A DNA stretch of 64,000 bases from Erodium maritimum. Lineage: Eukaryota; Streptophyta; Magnoliopsida; Geraniales; Geraniaceae. The notes below the pieces were generated by a model, which was not told the origin of the DNA, made no database searches, and saw only the letters and a program-made list of their open reading frames with translations. Positions 1 through 12,950 of the stretch are shown here, in pieces; position 1 is the stretch's first letter, and each line of letters begins with the position of its first letter. The stretch spans positions 14,079,001 to 14,143,000 of the forward strand of contig OY997596.1 of assembly GCA_963921825.1 (NCBI GenBank), written 5' to 3'. A program made the translations under genes and the position numbers.

Positions 1-1528
1 TGCATATATGAATCACTAGAATAATTTCTTTTCAATTATTAATAACCGGACGTGTCTAGTATGCATGTAGGATGTGATTCGCTAGTTTAACTCGCTTTCA
101 ATACTTGGGAATTGTCGTGCTGGTAGATGGCCGTGATGAGCCTTAGGTTTGTTTGTGTTTGCCTCACATGCCGTGTGTTCCTAGTATTTAGGATAAGATA
201 AGAGTCTAATTAGACTAGATGATTTGATTGATTGAACTATGAATGCTTGAATGATTGTTTGATCGAATGCTTGGATGATCGACTGTTTGAATGTTTGAGT
301 GTAATTGATTGTGTTAAATGGTATATGATCGGGTGAGTGATAGACCGATGGATCGCGATTGGTAAGTATGTCGGTAAGTGTAAAGTTACATTGATTCTTG
401 TGGTGTGCATTGATAGAATTGTGATTTGCTAAGCTTTGGTTGTTCCATGATTGTTTAGTATGTTTTCTCTTGTGAGTCTTTAAGTCGAATTGTATGCCGG
501 TATGGCAACCACACTGCGGTGTGGGGTAGTGCCTGTAAGGTACCTACACCGAGGGGAATACCGGTGTGGGGTAGTACCTAAGCCGATGACTTGTGATCCG
601 GTATGGTACCTACACCGAGGGGAATACCGGTGTGGGGTAGTATCATAGTCGGGGAATTGTTTACCCTGCGGGGATGGTTATTCATGGTCCGGTATGGTAC
701 CCACATCGAAGGGTAATCCGGTGTGGGGTAGTATCATAGCCGAGAGATTGTTCACCCTGCGGGGATGGTTACTTATTGCTTCACCCCGGGTGTATGCGTC
801 CTGCGGGAGCATTCTCCGAAGGTTATCCTGTTTTACCCCGATGATCTATGGTCCTTTGGGGACACTTCCAGAGATCCCGATGTTATGTGTCCCTTTAGGG
901 ATATTTCCGGTAGTCTGATGTATGTTTCTCCTCTGGATCGAGGGAAAATCCGACATGACACAAAGAGTATTGTGGATCGGAGTATCGTGGCATCATGTGC
1001 CACTGTGACCTTTAAATGTCTATCTTTAACTATTTGTCAAGAAGTACATCGTTGCCCATACTTTCTAGAATTTTTGCTATCTTCTTAAAGCGTTAAATAA
1101 CCGTTTTATTCCCTTTACTTTAGCGTCTCCTTGGTTCTTCATATTATTGGAACTCGAATGTAATTGTGAATTTCTAATTGTTAAACTTAAAGGTTGTCGT
1201 TCGTTAATTATTTTACCTACTGAGCGTAAGCTCACCCTTGTTTGTTTATTCACTGTTTTGTATATGCTTGCTTGATGAGTAGTGGACTCGAGGCTCGGGA
1301 GCTTCTGTGGGTCCGGGTGATTTTATCATTAGAGACGTCTTTGGTCATAGTTTTGTTATGAACCTTATGCTTTAAAAGATTTATTGTGGAACTCATTTAC
1401 TCGAGATATCTTGATTGAAACTAAAACTTGGAGATTTATAATTGTTTGTTTCATCTTTATTGTTAAATTTATTTATTGTACTTAAGTCACGTCTCGAGTC
1501 CGGTCAGTACCGGATTTGGGGCGTGACA
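1..1528 (+). mobile_element. Gypsy LTR, 3' part (5' LTR of an element that starts outside the window)
   Basis: The stretch ends in the family's 3' LTR terminus (gtctcgagtccgg ... ggcgtgaca). A primer-binding-site-like sequence, tgctatcagagg, follows at 1532-1543 and resembles the usual initiator-Met tRNA complement tggtatcagagc. The same terminus closes LTRs at 9076 and 14268 and, inverted, opens one at 15607. Positions about 500-770 carry the family's internal units (ccggtatggtacc, cgaggggaa, ccggtgtggggtag), which are also present in the other LTRs. It is a fossil; no intact coding is seen. Its left end and target duplication are outside the window. Confidence 0.75.
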
Positions 1529-2532
1529 ATTTGCTATCAGAGGCTGGTTACATTTTGAAATTGTTTTCAAAACCTCGGACCGCACGTCAATTAGGTGGGT
1601 AGAGTTAGGTGGTCTAAGTCGTTGTACTCAGTGACGTAAGTCGGAATTATTCGATACATAGAGTTGGAACGACAAGAGTCTTGATTGTTTAAACGCCTTG
1701 TTTAAGGTTGGGACATTGGATGTTATGTTGTTTGCTTTGCTGAACTTGTATCGTATGCTCTATTTTCTATGCCTCAGTGATCTGGGATGCCGATGGTTGA
1801 GATCAAGGTTGGCCTAACGAGCGATGATCGAATTGTTATGAATTGGATGTTTGGTAATTCGTTTGCTAAGTGTGTTACCGCCTTGGTTGGCCGTCATTTA
1901 TTGGTGAAGTTGAAACGTTAACCTGAGTGGGTTGTTAAGCGAATAACGCCTGGAACCGAGTGGTACTTTCGATACTTTACAGCGATGTGTGCTTTTGCTG
2001 ATGATAGTGTGCCTTGTGTATTGGTTTTCACGTGACTTGGGTTATTAAGATGTCCCGCTTAAGCGGATGGTTAGTGGAAAATACGAATAGGTCATGCCGA
2101 AATTTCTGTAGAACTGAAGTGTTTGCACTATCACGGGTTGACTCAGGGGCGCCACTGTAGTCGAACGTGATAGGGGGATGTCAAGTGGTTACAACGAGAT
2201 TCGGGGACGCCTGAATCGGGTTGTAACGACGTGAGATCGACATGAATGTTATGATAGAAGTTAAAGTGTTGAGAACTTGTGAAAAAGAAAGAAATGCTAA
2301 AATTTATAGAATTGATCGTGTTACGATTCTAGACCCCACACGTTGGGAAGAAATTAAATTGGAGTTGAAATGAAGCGGGAAAGATCAAAATAATAAACTT
2401 GGTGATTAATTCGCAGTCCTTGGGCATTCTGCGAATCCGAAGTTGGGATTAATTCGTATTTCGTATCTAAAGATGGGTTCGTACCTGAAAGTTCCCCTAT
2501 GTATATATATATAGTGATATATGTATATATAT
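1529..2532 (+). mobile_element. Presumed Gypsy internal leader region
   Basis: This DNA follows the primer-binding site of the LTR at 1-1528 and is therefore inferred to be the 5' internal region of that Gypsy element. I see no coding domain of 60 or more residues here. Where the element stops is unclear, because two tandem arrays begin near 2.53 kb. The element is broken or reshuffled. Confidence 0.4.
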
Positions 2533-2830
2533 CACAATGAGCGAACTCATGAGGTAAACATAATGAAAGTAAATAGTCACAAGAGATAAATGTAAGAATA
2601 ACCGCACAACGAGCGAACTCGCAGGATAACCATAATAAACACATAAATTAAATATACATATAACCGCAAAATGAGCGAGCTAGCGGGATATAATAAATAT
2701 AGAAATTAAATATATACATAACCACACAACGAGCAAACTCGTGGGGATAACCATAATAAATGTAAAAATTAAATATAAGTATAATCGCAGCAAAAACAAG
2801 TTCGTAGAGTAGACAGAATAAATATAAATA
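2533..2830. repeat. Degenerate tandem array, units of about 58-70 bp
   Basis: Units start near 2533, 2603, 2665, 2723 and 2786 with cacaacgagcgaactcg-like sequence. Each continues into an AT-rich stretch (ggataaccataataaa ... aattaaatata). The minus-strand ORFs across it (2354-2839) are repeat shadows without recognisable domains. Confidence 0.65.
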
Positions 2831-2839
2831 ATTGCACAT

Positions 2840-3380
2840 AAAGTTTTAGGCTTCAGGCCTTAGACACAAGTTACAGGCTTCAAGCCTGCGGTTTCGTCCT
2901 GTGACCTCAATACAATTTACAAGGTTCAGACTTGTGGTCCGTATAAATACAATAATCAAGCTTCAAACTTGTGATTTATTGATTCGTCGTATAGGCAAGC
3001 ATCAGGCTTCAAGCCTCTGATTTATTTGGCCGTAAAGCCAAATATCAAGCCCTAAACTTGTAAGTTGTCACTTGGCCAAAAAAGGCAACCATCTGGCTTC
3101 ATGCCTGTGATTTATCGTTTGATAGTAAAAAAAGTAAGTATCAAAACCTAGGCTTCAAATTTATCATTTGGCCATATAATGCAAGTATCCGGCTCTAGGC
3201 TTGTATGTTTTCATTTAGATGTAAAAGGAAAGTATCAAACGTCGGGCCTTTGATTTTTTTTTTTCACTTGGTAGTTAAGGCACCTATCAAGCTTCGGGCC
3301 TATAATTTTTCAGTTGGTCGTTATAGCACGTATTAGGCTCCAGGCGTGCGATTTTTCATTTGGAGCTTGTAGTCTCAAAT
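2840..3380. repeat. Degenerate tandem array with aggcttcaagcctgtg units
   Basis: About ten diverged units of roughly 55-60 bp are built around a small palindrome (aggcttcaagcct) followed by gtgatttatttggcc and gcaagtatc. Array boundaries are approximate. From here to about 3.7 kb I see no gene. Confidence 0.6.
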
Positions 3381-3661
3381 GATTTATTTTCGATATAAGA
3401 CTGATTCACAAATAACGTTAGTAAAACAAAACTGTATAAACGAAACTTAATATACAACGATACTTTGATACTATCATGTCTTTTGGTGTGATAGATCCAA
3501 AATGTTATTGGTGGTCATAGAGTATATTCATAGGGTATATAAAACAGATACAAACAAGAATGCAACCAATATGCATGAATTTCTTGAGTATCATTAGCAA
3601 ATAATATCGACGTAACAGATTCATAATAATATATAACTTTGATACCTAGACGGATCGTGGT

Positions 3662-4395
3662 TCACATGTCATTAAGAAGGGTGCACTTTCCGATTGTGGT
3701 TTTGAAGCACGGGGTAATGGATTGGAGTCGTTTGGGGTGAGGAGTAAAGGAAGCCACAGTCTTATTCAGTAGTGTCGTTTTGGCGTCGTTTCGGCGGAGT
3801 AAAGGCAGGAACACTAGTATGCTTCGATGAGTTTGAAACGGAAATTTATGTGCATAACTTATCGTTTGAATCTTCGGAGGCTTGGGTCCGGAGTGTGTTT
3901 TGTTCGTTTGGTGACATTGAAGCACTGTCACTTGTGCGTCGACCAAATCGACAAGGCCATTATTTTGGTTTCATCCGTTTCTCTGCAAAATTGGTTGTTT
4001 CTCATCTCTAGATCGAGTGTAACACTTGCCAAGTGCTGATCGAATTCTCGTCGATGCCCAAGTCCGGTGGCGAGTTGCGTTCTCGACACACTCCTAATTC
4101 GATCTATCACGATTTAGTTGGGATTGCTGGTTCCTCGAATCATGGGTCGTCGAATCCTCGACTGGATGCAATTTTGAATTAAATTCATGTTGATCTACTG
4201 TGTTCGTCGGAACAGGCTGAAAGAGAAGACCTGGTCTACGAATTGAATTGGGGTCTTGTATGTGGGCCTGAAGTGATTAGCCTTTCTTCTTCTCTGGATG
4301 TGAAGGTCCATGACTCTACTAGGCCTGCTGTTGTAGGACCGGTTTGTTTTAAGTGTGACGGGAGGTTTGATCCGGTTTTAGGTGGGTGTGCCAAT
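3662..4395 (+). pseudogene. Retroelement ORF1 with RRM domain, first segment
   Basis: Positions 3829-4000 encode an RNA recognition motif: RNP2-like IYVHNLSF and RNP1-like HYFGFIRF, with FGDIEALSLVRRPNRQG between. It closely resembles the RRM at 23845-23985 (IFVCNLPF, FGEIDSCKVLRRPNRQG). A later in-frame stretch (4199-4390) reads like the middle of the same protein. The frame is interrupted by stops and by two DNA transposons (4396-5449 and 5526-14673). The 3' portion resumes at 14682. No endonuclease or reverse transcriptase is visible in any segment. The 5' boundary near 3.66 kb is approximate. I infer a dead copy of an ORF1-only non-LTR element. Confidence 0.55.
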
Positions 4396-5457
4396 TAGGG
4401 ATGGCAAAACGCCCCATTCCCCACGGGGATCCCCGTCCCCGTCTCGCGCGGGACGGATTTGGGACGGGAATTTTTTAAACGGGACGGAATATGGGGATTT
4501 TGAAGGGGACGGGGCGGGGACGGGGCAAGCAGTCCCTGTCCCACGGGGAACCCCGCCCCGCGCTATTAGTTTTAAAATAAAATTTTAATAATATACACAT
4601 GTGTACTCCACATCAGTGGCTTCTTTTAAATTGTTGTCAAACTAATGTTACTTATTTATTTGTTTTGTTTTATAATGTGTTTGTTTAGAGATAAGTTTGG
4701 AAAGGATGAATGCATTTGCTCAAGTAGTAGACTATGTTGAAGATGAAGGTGGAGATGAGGTATATAATCAATATACATTTGTTTTTGTTTTTTTTGTTTT
4801 GTTAAAGATTTGACTTCTATGCATGTAAAAAAGTTTGATGGACAGACAACTCTTGTTTTTACATTTGATATTTTCTTATTTATATTTTATATCTAAAATA
4901 TAAATATGTCAAATAGTAATTGTTGTTTATTTCACCAATTTGAATATGTTATTTATTTACAGATTGCACAAAGTCCCATGATGAATGAAGTTGCTTCAAG
5001 TTCAACGTGTTGATTCTATTTATATCATTATGAAGTCAAGTTGGGAACTTTAAGTTATGTTATAAGATATTTTGTTAAGACACTTTTTTATTATGGGTAA
5101 ACTATTACGAGACATGGGTGTCATCGTCATAATGTTTATTTTATATGTGTGTTGTTTTAAATTATGGGTTGACTACGCATGTTATTTAATATTATGGATT
5201 GAGAGTTGTCATTTAAAATGTGCATTTTTCAGGTAATAAGGATGGGGTAGGAACGGAGTAGGGAATAAAATCCCCCGCGGGGCGAGAATGGGACGGGGAG
5301 TAAAATCCCCGTTCCCCGCCTCATCCCCGCGGGGTCCCCACGGGATGGGGTCAACGCGGGGATGGGGCGGGGATGGAGAGAGTAGCGGGAACGCGGGACG
5401 GGGACGGGGACTGAGTCCCCGCCCCATACCCGCCCCATTGCCATCCCTAGTGGTAAT
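4388..5457. mobile_element. Non-autonomous hAT-like element with GC-rich terminal inverted repeats
   Basis: The element spans 4396-5449. The ends are tagggatggcaaaacgcccc and, inverted, tagggatggcaatggggcgg, each followed by a C/G-rich subterminal stretch of about 100-150 bp. Flanking octamers gtgccaat (4388-4395) and gtggtaat (5450-5457) match at six of eight positions, consistent with an aged hAT 8-bp target duplication. The AT-rich interior has no transposase. It splits the RRM retroelement that starts near 3.7 kb. Confidence 0.7.
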
Positions 5458-5644
5458 CCCTTGACTTATGAGGATCTTGTGGGTCTAATCACTCAGTCTG
5501 CTGCTGTTTGAGAACCAGGTATTGTCAAGGGCGGAACCAGAAATATATTTCAGGGTATTCCGTCGATGATTGTTAGATATATTAGGAATATATTTTTTAT
5601 CAGCTCGATTTTTTATTGATTATACACTATTCAAAAAGAATGTA

Positions 5645-5766
5645 CATAACTATTATTGAACGAACAACACAAAATAATCCAGTTCTCTTAAAACTTTAGA
5701 AATGTAGTTTTAAATTTTTTCAAGAGAACTGGATTGTTTTGTGTTGTGCGTTCAATAATTCGTATG
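5645..5766. repeat. 45-bp inverted repeat (hairpin) inside the hAT left arm
   Basis: The left arm 5645-5689 pairs with the right arm 5722-5766 with about five mismatches over 45 bp, around a 32-base loop. Arm ends are cataactattattgaac and, at the loop side, ccagttctctt. Such a foldback could form a small-RNA precursor, but expression cannot be judged from sequence. Confidence 0.75.
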
Positions 5767-8700
5767 TATATCCTCATGTTTGCGCTACTATGATTTTGTT
5801 CTCCGACGAGTTTGGTTTTCAGAATATCGAAGGAAGCTCCAACGAGAAATCGGGACGTCTTTGAGGAAGAATGCTCGCCCCCTCGAGATTGGCCTCACCT
5901 GATCCTACTTCTTTGCCACACCACGGGTACCTCCTTGTGCAGCTAGCATACCTCCTTTTGGAAGGCCCAAGACGCATAATTGATAATCAAGACATGTTCG
6001 AGTTGAGACGTGGGTGGTAGAAATCGGATATCAAGTTTTTGATATTTGATTGTTCAAACCTGAATCTATCGTATATTTTATATGGACCAAAATTTTGGAT
6101 CTATTCCATCTATAATTGTAAGAACCGCCCCCGGTCGATCCCGGTCTAACCGGAGGTTTTTGGCGAAATTTGACTTTTTACCCGAAAAGTCAACCGATGA
6201 CTCCGGGGGTCATTCGGGACCTTTTCGGGACCTTTTCGGGACCCAAAAAGCTTATCCGTCGTGACGGTTAGCTTAGTTGGGTCATTTCCTTCAAATGGCA
6301 CATTGTGCGAAAAAGTCAAACCCGGGTCAAACTAGGTTGATTTTGGATTATTAACGAATAAAATTTTAAGAGCTGAGATATTTTGGGGTAGGAGTGGTTC
6401 CCACATGGACACATGTCCATGTTATCTTGGAGGGGAAGAAAAGGGGGTTAAAAGACCCAATGGTCCCAACATAAGGACAAAATAGAGAGAGGGGCTAAAG
6501 GACGAAATGGACTTTTCCACTTAGAGGATAAGACCACATGGAGCAAAAATTTCAGCATTTCTCCCTTGTTGGCCGAACACCCCCTTGCTATGAGAGAGAA
6601 AGTCAAACTCCATTTAAGCTCCATTGAAGCTTGAAGAAGAAGCAAGAGAAAATAAGCTCTTTTTTGACCATTTCTACACCAAATCTTCTCAAATTTGCTT
6701 AATCTTCTTCATCTCTTTATTTCCTAGAGGTTGGTATGCTTTATTTCCTCATTTGATGAAATTGTTGTTGTGGGTTTGAGTAGAGATGACTTGAACTAGT
6801 GGGTTTTGGGTGTTGGATGGCTTAAATGTTGATTTGTGAAGAAGAGGTGGAGTTGGATGATGGAAATAACTTGGTTTGAGTAGTTTTTGATTAAACCCAC
6901 TTGGATCTTGAAACTTTGGATGATTTGAGGTGAATATTGAAGTTCTAAAGCTTAAAAATGGTCTTATGGAGAACCTAGAAGTAGTTAGGAGCTTGGTGGA
7001 GAAATTAGATATTTTTTCCGGCGATCGGAGGCTCACCGGAGCTCCGGCCGGTCGCCGAAATCCGGCCACCGGGGAGAGAAATGACCGGCTATGGTTCGGC
7101 CACCCTTGGAAGGGACCGGCCATGGTTCGGCCAACCTTGGATGTGACCGGCCGGCCTAGTCCGGCCACCTACGGCTGTGTGTGGCCGTGGGGCCCACATG
7201 GCAGGGTTTTGGTTGTTTCGTAAATTGGACGATCGTGGGTGAACCCCGGGACGATGTTTTCACACCCGGAACGAATTATGGATGTGATTCTTGGAATTTC
7301 GGAAAAAGCGATTAGAAACTTTAATTGCGAAATTGGGAAGGCTCGGACCCCGGAATTGGATTCCGTCAAGTGCGTTGGAACAAGTAAACTTGATTAAGAT
7401 TGTTAGACACGAATAGGGAAACTTTCGGAGTCCCGACGGACGTTTCCCGATTTCGGGCAAAATGGGCCTTCGGGGTTCATTTTGCCAAGTTGAGCAATTG
7501 GGATTAGTTTGGGTATTTCCCTCTTTAATCCACACTGGAATTAACATTAATTCTTGTATTGCTTGTAATCTTAGACTTTGGACCCGAGCGTGGCGGAGGA
7601 GGATATTTTTGGACTCCGTGAAGTGACGAGGAGGAAGATAGCCAGGTCGTCCGCTGCTAGGATTGGATTGCTTTCGAGGTAGGGAAAGTAGCGAATATCA
7701 GTTTAATTGCGGAAAGTTACTAATATGCATATAGGTTGTAATTATTTATTTTAATTGTTAGAATTGCATGATTAGGATGTGAGGAACGAGTGAAATGAGG
7801 GATAGCTTACGAGCCATGTCGAGCCGTAAGTTTTGGATTGCCGTGTTGTAGAAATGCATGCGGGCCATGTCGAGCCCTTAGGTTGCGTGTTGATTGAAAT
7901 GCCATGATCTTTGATTGAGATGCATGATGTGAGATTTAGCCGTTGTTAGATTGAGAATCATGTTATGATATGCTCGGTGTAGTGTGTCGATATGCTTAGG
8001 CAAGTGTGTCATGCTTGTTATGACGTGAACCGATGGTTGTGATATGTACGGGTGATTGATAGACCGACGTGAAGTGTTGTGGTAAGATTGGTGTGCTTGG
8101 TAAGCCGTGATTGATCTATGGCATTATGATGCGTGTTATTATCTTGATGTGTGTTCCAAGAGGAGTTGTATTCCGGTATGGTACCTACACCGAGGGGGTA
8201 CGCCGGTGTGGGGAAGTACCTAGGCCGACAGTGTGGTCCCACGTATGCGCGGTCCCCCGGTGTGTTATTTCGGTATGATGACTACATCGAAGGGGTTATG
8301 CTGGTGTAGGACATCTAGGCCGACGGATTGTGATTTGGGACTAGGTGTCATGTTTGGCACTAGGTGTCGTGTTTATATCCCGGCGGATTTCCGGGAAGAC
8401 ATCTAGGCTGATGGTGTATTCCGGTACGATGTATTGTGATTGTGCCCCGACAGATTTCCGGGAAGATATCTAGGTCGATGTTGTGGGTTCCGGTGTGATG
8501 TGATAGAGTCGGGCTGTGGACAGCCGTCGGAGTCGGGGACTGCGGTACGGGACGTGTGCTTATTTTGTTGTATGTTGTATGCTTGATACTTGAATAAGTG
8601 AAGTGAGTATAGTGTGATAGTGGTCGTGTAAGTATGTGGGTGAGAGTGGTTATAATCTTGTAACTGAGAATTGTGGTTATGAAAGTCCGTGTTGTGTTTA

Positions 8701-9076
8701 GTTGTGTGATGTGCTAGTATGCCCGACGGTTACTCGTGGTGATGAGCGGATACTCATCGCCTTAACTAATTTTCCTACTGAGCGAAAGCTCACCCCCTTT
8801 ACTTGTTGTTTTACAGGTCTTTTGTGGGATTTGTGCTAGCGGGATTCTCGGCGCTTAAGAGCTAGCGAGGGTCTTGTCTAGTTGTCTAGAGACGTACTGT
8901 TTAAATTGACGTTAAACTTATTTATTTTGTGGTTTTTACTGAGCTGTTGACTCATGAGATTACTTGGAGCTTTTAAATTGCTATTTGAGATCCTTTTTTA
9001 TATTAAAATTGTTCTATTATTTATTATTTTAAATTCACGTCTCGAGTCCGGTTAAAACCGGATTTGACGCGTGACA

Positions 9077-9660
9077 ATTAGTGTGCCGTCTTAGCCATGA
9101 GGATGACTGATACGGTTGACACTTTGAGCCGTTGTATGTTCGGGAGATCATCCGTCTTCACGGGGTTCCGGTGTCGGTTGTGTCCGACAGAGATCCTCGA
9201 TTCACCTCCAGGTTTTGGGAGAGCTTGTAGAGAGCGTTGGGGACCGAGGTCTTGCTTAGTACAACATACCATCCACAGACCGACGGCCAGTCAGAGCGCA
9301 CTATTCAGATTCTAGAGGATATGCTGCGAGCATGTGTGTTGGACTTCTGAGGGTCATGGGATGACCACTTGCCATTGACCGAGTTTGCCTACAACAACAA
9401 CTTCCAGTCCAGTATTGGGATGGCACCGTTTGAGGCGTTGTATGGTAGCTGTGCAGATCGCCCGTGTGTTGGGCAGAGGTGGGAGACATGAGTCTACTTG
9501 GTCCGGAGCTTGTCCGGGAGACTACCGATGAGGTCGCACTGATTTGGGATCGGTTGAGAACCGCGCAGAGTCGACACGGAAGCGCGGAGATGAGGTAGGG
9601 TTAAGTGGGATACGTTCGTTTTAAATTTCGAGGAAGAAATTATTCTTAAGGGGGGTGGAT
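9077..9660 (+). mobile_element. Gypsy integrase-core relic between the two LTRs
   Basis: Conceptual reading gives typical Gypsy integrase phrases such as [41 protein letters not shown] and LPLTEFAYNN, which end at the purine tract before the 3' LTR. It is a fossil with a few interruptions and does not encode a usable protein. The gag, protease and reverse transcriptase parts are not present between these LTRs. Confidence 0.8.
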
Positions 9661-11253
9661 TGTATGAACCGCCCCTGGTCGATCCCGGTCGAACAAGAGG
9701 TTTTTGGCGAAAGTTGACTTTTTATCGGAAAAGTCAACGATGACTCCGGGGGTTATTCGGGACCTTTCCGATACCCAAAAAGCTTAGCCGTCATTATGGT
9801 TAGCTTAGTTGGGTCATTTCCTTTCAAATGACATCTTTTGTGAAAAAGTCAAACCCGGGTCAAACTAGGTCGATTTTGGATTATTAACGAATAAAATTTT
9901 AAGAGCTGAGATATTTTTGGGTAGGAGTGGTCCCCACATGGACACATGTCCATGTTAGCTTGGAGGGGAAGAAAAGGGTGTTAAAAGACCTAATGGTCCC
10001 CACATAAGGGCAAAATAGGGAGAGAGGGGCTAAAGGACGAAAGAGACTTTTCCACTTAGAGGATAACACCACATAGAGCAAAAATTTCAGCATTTCTCCC
10101 TTGTTGGCCGACCACCCCCTTGCTAAGAGAGAGAAAGTGAAACTCCATTGAAGCTCCATTCAAGCTTGAAGAAGAAGCAAGAGAAAGGAAGCTCTTTTTT
10201 GACCATTTCTACACCAAATCTTCTCAAATTTGCTTCATCTTCTTCATCTCTTCATTTACTAGAGGTTGGTATGCTTTATTTCCTCATTTGATGAAATTGC
10301 TATTGTGGGTTTGAGTAGAGACGACTTGAACTAGTGGGTTTTGGGTGTTGGATGGCTTAAATGTTGATTTGTGAAGAAGAGGTGGAGTTGGATGATGGAA
10401 ATAACTTGGTTTGAGTAGTTTTTGATGAAACCCACTTGGATCTTGAAACTTTGGATGATTTGAGGTGAATATGAAGTTCTAAAGCTTAAAAATGGTGTTA
10501 TGGAGAACCTAGAACTAGATAGGAGCTTGTTGGAGAAGTTAGATATTTTTTTCGGCGACCGGAGGGTCGCCGGAGCTCCGGCCACCAGGGAGAGAAATGA
10601 CCGGCAATGGTTCGACCACCCTTGGAAGGGACCAGCCATGGTTCGGCCAACCTTGGATGTGACCGGCTGGCCCGGTCTAGCCACCCACGGCCGTGTGTGG
10701 CCGTGGGGCCCACATGGCAGGGTTTTGGTTGTTTCGTAAATTGGATGACCGTGGGTGAACCCCGGGACGATGTTTTCGCACTCGGAACGAATTATGGATG
10801 TGATTCTTGGAATTTCGGAAAAAGAGATTAGAAACTCTAATTGCGAAATTGTAAGGCTCGGACCCCAGAATTTGATTCCGTCAAGTGCGTTGGAACAAGT
10901 AAACTTGATTAGGATTGTTAGACACAAATAGGGAAACTTTCGGAGTCCCGAGGGACGTTTTCCCGATTTCGGGCAAAATGGGCCTTACGGGCCCATTTTG
11001 CCAAGTTGAGCAATTGGGATTAGTTTGAGTATTTCCCTCTTCAATCCACACTGGAATTAGCATTAATTCTTGTATTGCTTGTAATCTTAGACTTTGGACC
11101 CGAGCGTGGCGGAGAAGGATATTTTTGGACTCCGTGAAGTGACGAGGAGGAAGCTAGCCAGGTCGTCCGCTGCTAGGATTGGATTGCTTTCGAGGTAGGA
11201 AAAGTAGCGAATACCGGTTCAATTGCGGAAAGTTACTGGTATGCATATAGGTT

Positions 11254-12950
11254 GTAATTGTTGGGTCTCGAGGTATGGTTGGAGATGAACCAACTCGCAG
11301 CGGAAAATCAATGAAAACCAAGAGACGATTAAACCATGAAACAACTAACAAAGAATGGATTCAAAAGAGAAAAATTCAGCACTATTTCTTACCAAAACAA
11401 GAACACGGGTTAACGAATGATTGGCTTGAGTCTACACGACGCCTACGTATCCACATGGGAATCAAAAGCCACGTAGTTCTTCATTTTGAGGACTCAAGAA
11501 CACAAAAATGGAGGTGGAAACTTGCCAAACCCGAAATTGCAAGGGAAGGGGGAGAGAAGTTGTGTTTCCTATTCTTGTCTTGTGTTTGTTATGTTGAAAA
11601 AAGATGACTTAAACATAACAAACCCCATACTTGTCCAACTAAAGGCATGGGACAAGTATGGTGTCAAGTAAGGTGTAAATAGGACAAAGTATGGCAAGAC
11701 AAGATTGGGTTAGGTGGTGAATCACCAACACCTTAATTCTTGTCTTGCTTACTTAGTACTAATTAATCAAGACTTGATTAATTAGTTCCATGGGCCTTGG
11801 TTGCATGAGCCTTTCATGGGCCTCTGGGAACATGGCTCGTGGCCATTTCCAACGAGGTCCGTGATTCGCTCATCGCCTCCAAGCCTTCCATACCAGAAAT
11901 GTCCAACATTATCCGACGCGATCAATCCCAAGACTTCAAGCCTTGTCTCGATCCATAAAGTCCTATTCACTTATGGGCACATGACCCAAAACCCAGTTTT
12001 GGTCATGTCCCGAGACAACTCCCTTTTGGCCATTCTCCATAAATGTGTCAATGAGTTTCATCCTCCGGTGTGACCCTTAGGTTTATGCATGTCAATAGAT
12101 CAACGTAAAATCCCATTTTACTTGATCCTATTTAAGTGGCAACTAACGAGACTTTAGTATTGCCTGACACTGCATAACGAATCGACCTTGTCGATTCTAA
12201 CCTTTCCGTCATCCCTGTCATTATCCTTTTATCTCCGATATCCTGATTGAGATAAGGCATAGAGTCGTCATCCTTATTATTCTCAATCACCGTTCCTTGA
12301 TATGTGAGATGACTAAAGATATGATACCCAGTATCATGTGCATGGCCATGCTATTCTTTCAGTCACTCTCGATCAAGCGGCCGAGAACCGATATCTTTCC
12401 CATACCTCAGTATAAGGGATAAATCCCTTAACCGCCTTTCGTGTCACTCATGTAGCCCGTCCCCAAGCCAATCCTGGCCGTTATGGAAGCCATGTTACGG
12501 ACAACGTTAGGCTCAGGTCAAACTCAGTTGTTGACTACATAGCGATCACAAAGACTACTTGGTCTAAGGATACATGACAAGCTACGACACTGAATATGTT
12601 CATGACTTAATCTATGGCACTTATTCAGGGCGGGTCGTCCAATATCATGTCCCACATGATATCTATGATCAAACTCCGGAATCCCATTCCAATGACTAAC
12701 AGAACGTAAGCCATAAAGAGCCATCTTTCATACTAGTCGCTTCTAGTGAAGCTTTGTTGACCAGGGACCCATCGAGTGTGATCTATCTCGATCTATGGTT
12801 CTATTCACATGGTGGGCATATATTAGAGCACACATCGATATATTACTCCAACACATAAGTAATATAAAGCCGCTTTAATTTTATTGCTAACGATGATATA
12901 TACATTTGGACATTTAGGATTGAACTACGGGCACTAAGACTAACATTAAT
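11254..12950 (+). mobile_element. Copia solo LTR inside the Gypsy 3' LTR
   Basis: Positions 11259-12945 (1,687 bp) run from tgttgggtctc to actaagactaaca and match the LTRs of the complete Copia at 30319-38780 over their whole length. Flanking pentamers gtaat (11254-11258) and ttaat (12946-12950) differ by one base and fit an aged target duplication. The partner Gypsy LTR, near 7735, shows the uninterrupted target. Internal sequence is absent, as expected after LTR-LTR recombination. Confidence 0.85.

Noticed and set aside
2533-3380. Possible CRISPR-like spaced repeats
   Set aside because: Units are degenerate and contiguous without unique spacers, and the DNA is plant nuclear; these are minisatellite-type arrays.
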